Assembly: GCA_001600495.1 (NCBI GenBank)
Contig: BCKE01000053.1
Span: forward strand, 238,625-285,111
Source: Pilasporangium apinafurcum
Taxonomy: Eukaryota; Oomycota; Peronosporomycetes; Pythiales; Pythiaceae
DNA length: 46,487 nucleotides
Reading direction: 5' to 3'
Made by a program: the position numbers and the translations under genes. The notes below the pieces were generated by a model. That model searched no databases and was not told the origin of the DNA. It was given only the letters and a program-made list of their open reading frames with translations. Shown here piece by piece: positions 10,250 to 20,174 of the stretch. The stretch's first letter is position 1. Each line of letters begins with the position of its first letter.

Positions 10250-11116
10250 ATGGGCTTTTGGCTCGTTTTCTTGAAATCCATGGCCTCAATTTCGTCGGTC
10301 GTTATGTGTCTCAGTCCGTCGCCATCGATTTACCGCATTCACAAGCAACAAAGCACAGGCGTCGTGCTCGTACCACCACTCGTGTCTTTCTTCTTCAATT
10401 GCTATGTCTGGTAAGAAAATATGGTACTGTGGCTAGCTGACTCACACACTAATCCCTTTTTCTTTTCCGTCGATTGCATCAATAGTGTTATCTATGGCAT
10501 CGTCACGGGCAATTACTTTCCAATAGTGGTCACATATTCCATTGGGTTCGCACTTAGTCTCGTCTACCTCGGCGTTTACTTCCGCTGGACCCCAGAGCGC
10601 GCCTACGTGGCCAAGCTCATCATGCTTGCTGTAGTCGTGATGGCGGCAGCCACTGTGTATACGATTCTGGGTAAAGCAGGCTACACGGGTCAGTCCTCGA
10701 GTGATGTCAATGACGTGGTTGGGTACATGACTGCTGCGGCTAGTGTGCTCATGTACGCATCACCACTTGAGGTGATCAAGAAAGTGATCACAACCAAGTC
10801 TGCCGCTCCTATCCCTATCGCGTTGTGCCTCGCAGGCACGATCTGCAACACGTTGTGGGTTATCTACGGCCTCGTGATTGACGATTTCTTTGTCTTCTTC
10901 CTTGGTGTCGTTTGTGCTGTTCTGGGGGCCATTCAAGTCGTGCTATATATGCTCTACAATCCAGCTCGCATTGCTGAAGGACATACACTGACTGCTCCAG
11001 CGGTGAATGGGAGGAACAGTAAGTACGAATTACCAGTCTCGGTGCAAGAGACGCGCTATCAAACGTCCAGCCCGTGTTTCGAATCGATGTCTTCACCGCT
11101 TGCTTCACGGGTGTGA
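10250..11116 (+). CDS. SWEET sugar transporter 1 (two exons)
   Basis: Exon 1 is 10250-10410 and exon 2 is 10486-11116; the spliced protein has about 263 residues. SWEET/MtN3 proteins are seven-helix sugar uniporters (two PQ-loop triple-helix bundles). Exon 1 gives SSVVMCLSPSPSIYRIHKQQ, with the conserved SP..Y..hk segment, then PLVSFFFNCYV. Exon 2 gives VIYGIVTGNYFP, YFRWTPERAY, the second repeat MYASPLEVIKKVITTKSA.PIP, and LCLAGTICNTLWVIYGLVIDD. The intron (10411-10485, GTAAGA...ATAG) matches SWEET 2 in position and phase. Splicing makes Cys where SWEET 2 and most family members have Trp before .(V/I)YG. The C-terminal tail ends SSPCFESMSSPLA. Confidence 0.85.
10411..10485 (+). other. 75-bp phase-2 intron of SWEET 1
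   Basis: GT-AG boundaries restore the frame between NCYV and VIYG. The same site carries a 77-bp intron in SWEET 2. Confidence 0.8.
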
Positions 11117-11284
11117 GGGCAAAATCCAAGAGCTAAAGACGACTTATAGGCGCTATCTATGTGAGTACTAGTAAGATGCAACAAGAATTTAAGCATAAGT
11201 TGCATATATTTGACATGTAAATTGTTTTTATCAAGTTAGTGTTTAAACAATAAAGCTTTACAATTCATGTCACGATCTGATATC

Positions 11285-11632
11285 TTCTTGAACTCTCTTC
11301 AATCGATTTTGCTTTGTCTACGGTATTAGTACACTTGATATATCTTCCATTCATACGGTATCTCCACATGGACCGTCTTCGCTTCAATGACTCCGATGAA
11401 CCTAAAACGAAACCAAAGGGTCATCTCATACTTGACCTTGTTCGTTCATCAATCAGCAATAAGGGAAACGCACTGAACTTGGCCATTTACGTTCATATCT
11501 AGTTGTTGACGACTGCTAAAACCACTTAATCCATCAATTGTATGTTGGTCGTTGTATATACATGGCAGGTATAGCAAGAGAACCAATGCCGAAGACATAG
11601 CCGAAGCGATTGCAGGAAGTAAAGGGATCTTC
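11285..11632. repeat. fold-back unit 2 with AAAP-derived arms
   Basis: The left arm (about 11296-11352, plus) reads FNRFCFVYGISTLDIS. The right arm (about 11620-11561, minus) reads CNRFGYVFGIGSLAIPAM. The two arms pair as inverted copies at roughly 70% identity and converge on about 200 bp of unrelated sequence. It is the most diverged of the three such units in the window. Confidence 0.6.
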
Positions 11633-11639
11633 AAGATCA

Positions 11640-12265
11640 CTACTACAATGAGTGCATTGCTCTTTGCAACAACTTGAGTCGAATGTGGTTAATTAAAGAT
11701 TGCAGATGACGCAATCTGGGAACGCATAAAGGAACATTTGGTATCTGTCCAAATATTAATGAAAATCAGTATGTGCACATCGAAACAATACTGAGACGGG
11801 TTGGATGACCTCAGCTAATCAAGTATTGGATCAAGTTAATAATACCGACATTCACTCTTCGGTCGTATCATCCTATCTGGTGGATTGGAAGAGTACAACA
11901 ACCGATCAACAAAAGCCGTTCCTCATCTCCAGTATTGCACAATTATCAGATCAATAGAGTGTTTGTGCATTCCTTATTGGCAAGACGCATACTGGTGTCA
12001 GTGCCATTATTGTAGTGGTAAATTTCTTGTAGTGAACTTGCAAAAAATATATTAGGAATTTTGACTGGTACCAAGATAATATCAGTGGTATCTCATGATT
12101 CCATGCGCAGCACCAGTCCATTACCTCAGCCTGTATTTTGCTGCAGTCTAGTTTAATCTTGCCGAAAAGCAATTTCCTGCAATCGTATATGGTCTACAGA
12201 GGAGAAGGACAGGAAGGAGACCAAAGAATTGGTATATTTCACTTCTAGCGATGAGCTAAAGAATA
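11640..12265. other. intergenic, nothing recognised
   Basis: AT-rich DNA between two fold-back units. Only short frames without motifs. Confidence 0.4.
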
Positions 12266-12269
12266 TATT

Positions 12270-12668
12270 CTACAAAGTGGATTACTTTGCTCCAGCTTCC
12301 TTCTACCTATTTTGCTGTGTCTACGGTATCGGTACGCTTCATATATCTGCCACCAACAATTACAGGGTCCCATATGCGTGCTTTACTTTCTCCAGTTTGT
12401 CGGGCAAATTCTCGTTCTTGTATCGTATCGTAGCTTTTTATTGTCTTTCTCCTGGCATGTTTGACTTCAATAAAGAGCTCGATGGATGTTGATTGCGCAT
12501 TTGTCACTGGTAAACACTGGTACACGTCGATTACATAGTGAACTTGACGATAGAAGGCGAAAAATAGCGAAGTGGGCCATGCATACTTGGGCAGAGACAC
12601 GAAGTGTGCCGATACAGTAGACAAAGCAGAGTAGGTAGGAGGAAACTGAAGCCAGATCCTCAGACAGC
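12270..12668. repeat. fold-back unit 3 with AAAP-derived arms
   Basis: The left arm (about 12280-12345, plus) reads PASFYLFCCVYGIGTLHIS. The right arm (about 12660-12590, minus) reads SVSSYLLCFVYCIGTLRVS. Arm identity is near 80% over about 63 bp, and they face each other across about 245 bp. The SFYLFC start is shared with the right arm of unit 1, so the units are related as elements as well as by the AAAP motif. Confidence 0.7.
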
Positions 12669-12669
12669 G

Positions 12670-13460
12670 GTTGGGTAAGCGCTGGTGGTGCTTTGTGTCG
12701 GACGAAGCAAATTAGAGACTGATGTTTGCAAGTTGCTGTAAATGCAAATAGATGCCATTGCGCCCTTCCACACAACTGTAGTTTTTCATTTCATCCAACA
12801 TGTTTCTGATGAATGGTATCTCGTGAGTGACCATCACTCGTTAATTGCGCTTCCTATCCAATAGATTGGACGAGTCACAATAATCTCCACTGTGGAGACA
12901 ACACTCATCTGATTGTGTTGACGTAATGGCCAAATCGAACCAGCATAGCTGGACAACTCTGTGTATTGGATCGATGAATAAGGAGAGGAAATTCAAAATG
13001 TTGTGCGTTTTTTCTTTTTGTCGAAATGATGTCTAAGCTATGTGAATAGCGTGCACTCATCTCGAGATAGTTTGATGAGTTCACTTGCAAACTAGTGGTA
13101 GATTGTGAAGCTCTTCGTTTCCTGGCTACGTTATGATCATTTTCTAGTGGACTCGGTGCTTGGGTATGGAGAGTGCAGACCTTCACAATTCGTTGACAGT
13201 GGGAAGACGAAGCGCATTGTTTTTGTTTACTGTCATGTCTCGTTTTATCAACTGCACTCATCATCATTTGCGTTCCATCCTATCAGTTGATTTGATGAAG
13301 ATTGACTCAACCAAACCATTGATTAGATGGATAGATTTCATGCGAGAAAAATCTGCAATTAAAGCACATTAGCGCTTTTACACAGTACCAAGAAATCCCT
13401 AAACAGGTGAAAACACATTTTCTTTATTGAAATGAGAACAGATACATGCCACAGACTATC
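12670..13460. other. intergenic, 3' side of AAAP copy B
   Basis: No supported gene; the short frames here overlap on both strands without motifs. CAATAAAGAAAATG on the minus strand near 13415 could be a polyadenylation signal for copy B. Confidence 0.4.
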
Positions 13461-13462
13461 TT

Positions 13463-14947
13463 TTAAAAACGTGTGGAGTTGTCCTTGATATAGTAGATCT
13501 CGTACTCGTTTTCTGGACGGCAGTATGGGAACACTGGATCGTCCGGTGACGTTGGGTCGGGGTTGAAGAGCTCCTTACCAGCGTTATACGTCACATAGGC
13601 GCCGAACACGATGCAGATAAGGGCAACGATGATGGCTACAATCTTCTCGTATATGGGGATCTTTCGCCAGCGCACCTTCAAGTGGAATATGATAGGCAAG
13701 ATAATGGAACTGAGTGAGTGAGCCCAAGCACCAGTGAAATCAGTGAGGTCACTGAAGTGGTCGTCGACTAACACGGACGCGATGACCAAAATCACAATCA
13801 CGACAACACGGAGCACAATGTACTTGATGACATTGGCACCCTTGTATTCCGCCAATTCCAAGTCTTCTTCGAGCGATTCCTTCTCAATATCAGCCATGGA
13901 GACGATCGACATCTTGGAAGTGCGCGCCTTGATTTCACCGTTCTGCGGAGTTTGCACATTCTCATACGCAAGCGATGCTGGAGCCTCAATATCTGCATGG
14001 CTGTGATTCTTTTGGTGCATACCCAAGACCATACGCTCCAGCAGGTAAAATGCGGGGGCAATGATAACGTTGAAAGCGATCGTGATGTGCAATTGCATAC
14101 CCAAGAACGCGATAATGACAATACCCTTGTCACTTGCAAAGCCAAGATCAGTCAACCCTGTGGTGGCATCAGGGTAGATTGAATAGAGCAAGTTACCCGA
14201 AATCTGACAACCCACAGCAGAATAGGCAGTAGATGCCAACACCAAAAACAGAATTGAGATGAGCGTAAGCGTCAGGAACACCACACGAGGCATGCGCGTT
14301 GGGTCGCTATGTTGACGTTGCAGAGTCGGAATGACAATACCAGCACCATAAGCGAGAGCCAAATTACCGAATGTGTTGGCTACTTGCTTGAAGGTAATAT
14401 CAGGCTTAGGCACTGAAGGATGACCTGACATACCGTGCAACAGTACTGCCACACCAATGATATCGGCAACGAGTGTACCGAGGCAACCAGCCAAAGCAGC
14501 TCCAGCTCCTTCCTTGAGAGTGGGCGTCAAGCATACTGGAAGTACGAGAATAGCCATAAGGATGATCCACGTTCGCTGACTGAAGGCAGCGGGAAAGAGA
14601 TCGTCCAACAAGGTGCCACCAAGCACAAGGAATGCACATGGCACCAACAAACAGACACCCATTTGAGAGATGACGGTCAAATATCGACCGATTTTTCCCA
14701 TGCTATACTCTCCGAGATCACCGTAGGTCTTGACTGAGCGAGGCGCTTCTAGCAGCGTTCTGCAGATGCATACAGACGCGTAGACATTGGCAAAAGCCAT
14801 GAAGCATAACGCAATAGTAGCGAGGACTGGCCCGGCTTGGGAGAAGTTACCGGGCATACCGAGAGTGCCGATGCCGTAGACGCAACAGAAAAGATTGAAC
14901 GCCGCCTTGGCGTCTTCGAGCGTGAAGAGTGGTCTCCCTTTACCCAT
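13463..14947 (-). CDS. AAAP-family amino acid/auxin permease, copy B
   Basis: A 494-residue single-exon permease, the inverted partner of copy A. Residues 1-294 are identical to copy A. After that the protein differs in the cytosolic loop (HQKNHSHADIEAPASLAYEN versus HKRYDTPMDIEAPTSAAYAS) and at scattered sites in the last helices (RVVVIVILVIASVLVDDHF). The C-terminus PYCRPENEYEIYYIKDNSTRF is conserved. The promoter-proximal leader is also identical to copy A back to 15058. No frameshift is present, so both copies look functional. Shared leaders imply similar regulation, but this is inference. Confidence 0.92.
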   Translation of the reverse strand: MGKGRPLFTLEDAKAAFNLFCCVYGIGTLGMPGNFSQAGPVLATIALCFMAFANVYASVCICRTLLEAPRSVKTYGDLGEYSMGKIGRYLTVISQMGVCLLVPCAFLVLGGTLLDDLFPAAFSQRTWIILMAILVLPVCLTPTLKEGAGAALAGCLGTLVADIIGVAVLLHGMSGHPSVPKPDITFKQVANTFGNLALAYGAGIVIPTLQRQHSDPTRMPRVVFLTLTLISILFLVLASTAYSAVGCQISGNLLYSIYPDATTGLTDLGFASDKGIVIIAFLGMQLHITIAFNVIIAPAFYLLERMVLGMHQKNHSHADIEAPASLAYENVQTPQNGEIKARTSKMSIVSMADIEKESLEEDLELAEYKGANVIKYIVLRVVVIVILVIASVLVDDHFSDLTDFTGAWAHSLSSIILPIIFHLKVRWRKIPIYEKIVAIIVALICIVFGAYVTYNAGKELFNPDPTSPDDPVFPYCRPENEYEIYYIKDNSTRF

Positions 14948-15058
14948 GATTACTTGATGAAGTCAATCGAAATTCGAGGCACAGGTTGGCTATTTGTGAT
15001 GGTCGAAGAAAATTCGCGACTGACTCACCCTTCACCACGGAATGCTAGAGAGAGAACA
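14070..15058 (-). repeat. partner of the 3590-4578 gene-conversion tract
   Basis: It matches 3590-4578 on the opposite strand without a mismatch in the blocks checked. Homology continues beyond 15058 toward 15200 at roughly 75%, so the tract edge is not the duplication edge. Confidence 0.85.
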
Positions 15059-15228
15059 ACGCGAACCCACGCGAACATGCATGTCAGCACTCAACAAAAC
15101 GGAACAAAAGGACTTAGGCTGGCCATTTGCATCAGTCACCACCGATCCATGAACGAGAGAGAGGCATCAGCTTGGTACGAGAGCAGGAGAGGTACAAGGC
15201 ACTTGACTCGAAAATAACATCTCTCAAA

Positions 15229-15783
15229 TCAGTACTTTGGGTGCATTACCGATGAAATCAAGTGGTGAACGCAAGTAAATTTACTGAAACAAGTTAGTAT
15301 CGATTCGTAGACCATCATTCTGCGAAAGGTGCGTCCTATCCATTTGTTAGGAAGAGCCGCAATTTGGGACACAAATCGCTGGTGCCGATCCATTGGGAGA
15401 AGCGTCTGGAACCGTATCTTATTAGTCGCTTGTTTGCCCATTCGCTGTGCGCGGCATACAAGTACAGCAAGAAAAAATGCCTCGTCCACTGCCGTTGGTG
15501 CTGAATCACGACGTGTGATGCATGATGTAGCAGCTGCGAGGTTTTGGCTCCAACTGGAACCGTATTTGCGAGGGAAGAGACGTGCGCAACGATTGATTGT
15601 GGAAGTTGGATCCATCAATTGGAAGCGAAGAAACTCGTGTGTCATCGATTTTTGATAGCTAGAGGAAGAGGGGCGTCTGCGTTTTTTTTTAAGTGGCTTC
15701 TTTTTGCGGGCTCCTTGAATTAGATGAGGAAAAACTTGTGCGCACGAGTGGGATAGGCATCCGTATTGGTTGATCTTGGACAA
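15229..15783 (-). CDS. hypothetical protein upstream of AAAP copy B
   Basis: A 184-residue frame with a basic run (ARKKKPLKKKRRRPSSSS) and the stretch ALPNKWIGRTFRRMMVYESI. Nucleotide homology to 3160-3345 follows this frame better than the plus-strand frame at 15329-15655, but the homologous copy is broken. I do not recognise the family. It may be a real small gene or a relic carried in the same duplication as the permease. Confidence 0.3.
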   Translation of the reverse strand: MSKINQYGCLSHSCAQVFPHLIQGARKKKPLKKKRRRPSSSSYQKSMTHEFLRFQLMDPTSTINRCARLFPRKYGSSWSQNLAAATSCITRRDSAPTAVDEAFFLAVLVCRAQRMGKQATNKIRFQTLLPMDRHQRFVSQIAALPNKWIGRTFRRMMVYESILTCFSKFTCVHHLISSVMHPKY

Positions 15784-16810
15784 GTTGAAGCTTGTGCAAC
15801 TTGTACTTGTCTAAAGCTACAATATGCAGACCCAGTTGAAGCTCGGGAGAATTGCTCTCGCTCTTTTCTGAAGCGGGAATGTACAGATCTGTTTGAAGTG
15901 TATATTCAATGATTGAGACTGTCAACAAAGTCACATAAACTTTGTAGATGCTGTTTTGTTGAGTGGTTCGAAGCTTCAAGTGCAATCTTGCTTTGTTCAC
16001 TATGTTAGAAATGGGAGTGGCTACTGTAGATAGGTTTTCACATCGAGAACACCCACCGAGAGTCAGCGGGATTTGCATTTATATGAATAGATGTGGAGGT
16101 TGAAGTGGTTGAGTGCTTATTTGGCAATCTAATCATCATGATTGCCACAAATATATGATTCTGTAATTCGATATATTGTTGCCTTATGCTATTATTCACA
16201 TTGGATAAGGCAAAATATCAAAAATAAAATATGATGTTTGCTTTCAATATAGTGAAAAAAAGAGTCTGTTGCTTATTGATGGCCACAGTGTAAGGAATAC
16301 AAGACGCAGAAATCAAGCTGGTAAGATTGCTGTTTCTTTAACCCTGAAAACTGCGAGGCTTTATTTCCTGCTTCCATCGACATCATTGGCGAATCGTCTG
16401 AGCATGATTAGCTCAGTCTTGATTGATTGGTAGCATGTGTATGGCATCCATACTTTATTAACACATCAAATGAACAGGCAAAGTAAATATGGGTTTACTT
16501 GCTGATGTTTTAGAAAAGCACTACACGACAATGAAACAACTTTGGGAGTTTTTTCCACTGTTGTAGATAATGTGAGTCAACAGCATTGAGTCATCTTTCC
16601 CAATTCAGAGCCCAAGTAATTATGGCTTGCGATCACATCTCGTGCACAACGAGTCATCATGTGTAAAGCCGGAAAAAAGATATTTGAGATACACTTTGTT
16701 CAGGATGTGATCGAAATAGACGGTACGAAATATCGGATTGCATGATTTTCGCATGGATTGCTGGTTATATGGTTGGATCAGCCCAACTGCGATATCATTA
16801 ACTTTAACTT
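15784..16810. other. intergenic, nothing recognised
   Basis: AT-rich sequence with short frames lacking motifs. No repeat found other than those listed nearby. Confidence 0.4.
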
Positions 16811-16815
16811 CATTT

Positions 16816-16831
16816 GTACCACGCGTGGTAC
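16816..16831. repeat. 16-bp perfect palindrome
   Basis: GTACCACGCGTGGTAC is its own complement. It lies downstream (minus-strand sense) of the Fanzor-type fragment at 16915-17307, as the larger GTACC...GGTAC hairpin lies downstream of the relic at 26959-28305. Confidence 0.6.
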
Positions 16832-16914
16832 GTAGCACATAAGGCTAAGTGTTAAATGTCATATTTGTTATGGGTTTTTAATACATTGCCGACCCATCCA
16901 TTTCCAAAAATGGG

Positions 16915-17307
16915 CTAAACCCGAATGGGTTCTGCAAACATTTTTTCTCTGCATGAGAGTTCTTCTACTAGGTACGACTGTTCATTGTTTATGATGTTCC
17001 GTAAATAAAAGGATTTACCAAACTTGAAAGAAAGAGTACCAGTCACTTTTCTGAAGTCACTAAAGAGAAACATCTCAGGTGTAGAAATTTGTATTTTAGA
17101 TTGGACTGCTTGGAATATGACTTGTTCTTGTGAAGCGACTGGTGCGCTATGATGGCACGATCGAATGTATTTACATTGCACGATATCATTCATGAGTCTT
17201 TTTTAATTGGTTATTTACCATATCTCACTCAAGTTTAAAAGATCTGGCAAGTCTAAAGCGCATACACACATGATAGTTTGCAATTCTCTGTCAATCAAAA
17301 ATCACCA
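16915..17307 (-). pseudogene. Fanzor lineage F1 relic, 5' end only
   Basis: The minus strand from 17307 to 17119 is identical to 20175-20363, including the upstream leader and MNDIVQCKYIRSCHHSAPVA. After residue 24 the frame continues into sequence (IFQAVQSKIQISTPEMF...) not shared with the other copy and lacking RuvC motifs. It is a severely deleted element keeping its left end. Confidence 0.55.
17119..17307 (-). repeat. 189-bp perfect inverted repeat (with 20175-20363)
   Basis: Positions pair with a sum of 37482. Mismatches begin at 17308 and 17118. The repeat holds the putative left end, leader and first codons of Fanzor lineage F1. With its partner it encloses AAAP copy C. Confidence 0.85.
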
Positions 17308-17339
17308 TGAATGTTGCTGTTAGTATGCAGTCTGAATGC

Positions 17340-17500
17340 AATTATTTGCGATTCGATTCGAACAGTCTCCTTCCGCTAAATTCTAGTTCGCTGTCACTCT
17401 CACTGTCGTCGATCTCTTTTGTCCTCTGCATGTGCTCGTAAATGTCTGCTAAATGACCATTTGCTTTGTCAATACACTCCTGTATTTGTACAGCAGTTAA
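17340..17500 (-). pseudogene. possible C-terminal exon fragment of an unknown gene
   Basis: The minus strand reads TAVQIQECIDKANGHLADIY, then EHMQRTKEIDDSESDSELEF and a stop. It is preceded by a plausible intron acceptor (CTCGTAG). The helical stretch plus acidic tail resembles transposase C-termini, but I cannot assign it. Confidence 0.25.
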
Positions 17501-17523
17501 CTACGAGAATACTGTTTGCAGTC

Positions 17524-17690
17524 AAATAACATTCTTACACTTACCATCCGTCTCCTTCGTGGACTTTCAAGACTATTAGAGTTAAGACGAGGAGAATAAA
17601 GCGCAGGTAGAGTATGCGTGGACAGCGGGAGAGTCTAACAACCTCTCAAACGCGTCCACACGGTTAGTCCGTATGCTGGTAACCGACAGT
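17524..17690 (+). pseudogene. Fanzor lineage F1 3' end fragment
   Basis: The plus strand reads NILTLTIRLLRGLSRLLELR ending in a TAA, matching the C-terminus of the relic at 20175-21275 (NILTLVMCVLRRLSRSLELQ). Similarity continues about 85-100 bp beyond the stop, to GGTAACCG.CAGTA. The post-stop sequence can form CGGTTA...TAACCG, also possible in the other copy. Fanzor guide RNAs come from this region in known systems. Confidence 0.55.
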
Positions 17691-17776
17691 ACCAAATTGG
17701 CAATTTTATGGATTATGAAAGAGAGTAGGAACAATAATACAGCCCAACTTCTATGCAATCACAAGCCTACTTTACT

Positions 17777-19246
17777 TTAATAACGTGTCGAATTGTCTTT
17801 GATGTAGTAAATCTTGTATTCATATTCTGGCGCGCAGTATGGGAACACCGGATCGTCAGAAGACGAAGGTGAAGGGCTAAAAAGCTCCTTGCCCGCGTTG
17901 TATGTTACATAGCAACCCAGGATGATGCACACGAACAACACCACAATCCCAGCAATTTTCTCGTAAAAGGGGATTTTCTTCCAGCTGACCTTCAGATAAA
18001 ACAAGATTGGCAAGACAATGGAGCTGAGCGTCGAGGCGCAGGCACCAGTGAAGTCTGTGAGGTCACTAAAATGGTCCTTGACAACCACTGACGCGATCAC
18101 CAAGACTACAACTACCGCAATACGCAGTACAATGTACTTGATAACGTTAGCACCTTTGTACTCGGCCAACTCGAGATCTTCATCTAACGGCTCATTCACG
18201 GTATCTGCCATGGATACGATGGACATCTTGGAGACGCGTGCCTTGATCTCCCCTTGTGGGGTCTGCATGGTCTCATAAGCAGCTGTTTCAACATCTACGG
18301 GCTTCTTCTGATGCATTCCAAGTAGCATGCGCTCCAGTAGGTAGAACGCTGGTGCGACGATGACGTGAAACGCGATCGTGATGTGTAGTTGCATACCCAA
18401 GAACGCCAACACGACGACGCCTTTGTCACTAGCGAAGCCAAGTGCGGTCAATCCCGTGGTCGCGTCTGGATAGATGGAGAAAAGCAAATTACCTGAGATC
18501 TGACATCCAATAGACGAATACGCCGTCGATGCCAAGATCATAAATAGACAAGAGATGAGAGCAAGCGTCACGAATACCACACGAGGCATGCGAGCGGGAT
18601 CGCTGTGTTGCCGTTGTAACGTTGGAATTACAATACCAGCACCATATGCAAGCGACAAGTTACCGAATGTGTTGACAACTTGTTTGAACGAGATGTCGGG
18701 TTTGGGCACTGATGGATGACCCGACATACCATGCATCAGTACCGTCACACCGAGAATATCGCCGACAAGCGTGCCAAGACAACCAGCCAGAGCAGCACCC
18801 GCTCCTTCCTTAAGAGTCGGTGTCAAACACACCGGCAACACAATGAGCGCCATCAAGATGATCCACGTCGTTGAGCTGAAGGCACCGGGAAAGAGGTCGT
18901 CCAGTAATGTGCCGCCAAGCACGAGAAATGCACATGGTACTAATAGACACGAGCCCATTTGTGCCACAACCGTTAAATAACGACCAATTGCGCCCATGCA
19001 CCACTCGCCGAGATCGCCATAAGTCTTGACTGATTGTGGCGCCAAGAGCATCGTTTTGCAAATGCAGAGGGACGCGTAAGTGTTTGCAGATGCCATAAAT
19101 ACCAATGCAATGGTCGCTAGTACAGGACCGGCCTGTGAAAAATTACCAGGCATCCCGAGTGTGCCGATACCATAGACGCAGCAGAACAGGTTGAACGCCG
19201 CCTTACTGTCTTCGAGCGTGAAAAACGGTTTGGCATCCTTCCCCAT
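17777..19246 (-). CDS. AAAP-family amino acid/auxin permease, copy C
   Basis: A 489-residue single-exon permease, clearly homologous to copies A and B along its length but diverged throughout, with no converted tract visible. It starts GKDAKPFFTLEDSKAAFNLF, keeps CCVYGIGTLGMPGN and the same helix pattern, has a shorter cytosolic loop (KKPVDVETAAYETMQTPQGE), and ends YEYKIYYIKDNSTRY. It lies inside the pair of 189-bp Fanzor-derived inverted repeats. It is intact and probably functional, with unknown substrate. Confidence 0.92.
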   Translation of the reverse strand: MGKDAKPFFTLEDSKAAFNLFCCVYGIGTLGMPGNFSQAGPVLATIALVFMASANTYASLCICKTMLLAPQSVKTYGDLGEWCMGAIGRYLTVVAQMGSCLLVPCAFLVLGGTLLDDLFPGAFSSTTWIILMALIVLPVCLTPTLKEGAGAALAGCLGTLVGDILGVTVLMHGMSGHPSVPKPDISFKQVVNTFGNLSLAYGAGIVIPTLQRQHSDPARMPRVVFVTLALISCLFMILASTAYSSIGCQISGNLLFSIYPDATTGLTALGFASDKGVVVLAFLGMQLHITIAFHVIVAPAFYLLERMLLGMHQKKPVDVETAAYETMQTPQGEIKARVSKMSIVSMADTVNEPLDEDLELAEYKGANVIKYIVLRIAVVVVLVIASVVVKDHFSDLTDFTGACASTLSSIVLPILFYLKVSWKKIPFYEKIAGIVVLFVCIILGCYVTYNAGKELFSPSPSSSDDPVFPYCAPEYEYKIYYIKDNSTRY

Positions 19247-19249
19247 GAC

Positions 19250-20170
19250 TTCGCTTTACTTGAATTGACGTGATTTTTTGGGAAGTGAAGTGGCTTGTGC
19301 GAAGCAAATTCAAAACTGACAGAGGCTGTCTCGCCGGCGGACCAATACGTATGAAGCTACGCTCGTCAAAGGAAATAGTATGCTACTACTGAGTCTGGGT
19401 GGTTAAAGAAGGCAAAACCATCTTGAATCCCTCGCTAGGTGACAGACAACCATCTTACGCAAGTGCATCCGCCCAACGGATACGCTGGCGGGCCCCATGA
19501 CGCGCAAAGCGTCGAGGTTGAGCTGATCATGTTTTCTCCCATTTTAGAGATAGACAGTACTACTTGGGATGGTTCTATAGAACCAAATTCAGTGAATGAA
19601 TGGGATAGTTGCTGCCAGTAACTCAATAATATACTGAGTTTAATTAATATATACTGCAAATCTTTTTGGATCAGGTTCATCTCATTGGCTCACTGAGTCA
19701 ATAGCTTTCAGTAATCGTTAGAAATTACCTACCACGTTGCCTTCTCGAGCTATATTTGACGGCAACAGACAAGCTGCGCAGACTGAGCTCTTGGCAAAGG
19801 CAGACTGACCTCTTGGCAAAGGCAGACTCACATCGATGCAAGTCAGGCCGCTATACGCACGGATAAAGCACGGGTTTCGGACTAGGTAGTCAGCTGACTA
19901 ACATGATTTGACGTCTGTACAAATACCTATGTTTCTAATCCACTGCAACTACTGTTGTAACCTCTCCATCAGCACCAACATCCGATGGGAAAGTTAGACG
20001 TACAAAGCAGAGGCAACTGCTGTGATGAATAGCTTGTCATCGCTGTTTCGGTGGACTGAGGCGGTTAAGCGCTTTGTTATGCGAATTTTTTTCTCAACCG
20101 TACTTGTCAACTGATAAGAATATACAGAGATCGACCCTCAACTGATGGAAAAACGCGCAGTATATGATGT
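19250..20170. other. intergenic, promoter side of AAAP copy C
   Basis: No supported gene. It contains the 22-bp tandem repeat listed separately and several short palindromes such as ATCCGCCCAACGGAT near 19467. Confidence 0.4.
19778..19821 (+). repeat. 22-bp tandem repeat, two copies
   Basis: GCAGACTGA(G/C)CTCTTGGCAAAG occurs twice head to tail with one difference, followed by a partial third copy (GCAGACT). Confidence 0.8.
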
Positions 20171-20174
20171 CTCG

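Noticed and set aside
17555-17620. Minus-strand hydrophobic segment, also seen at 21115-21200, first read as a conserved transmembrane helix
   Set aside because: It is the complement of the arginine-rich F1 C-terminus on the plus strand, so the conservation comes from that frame.
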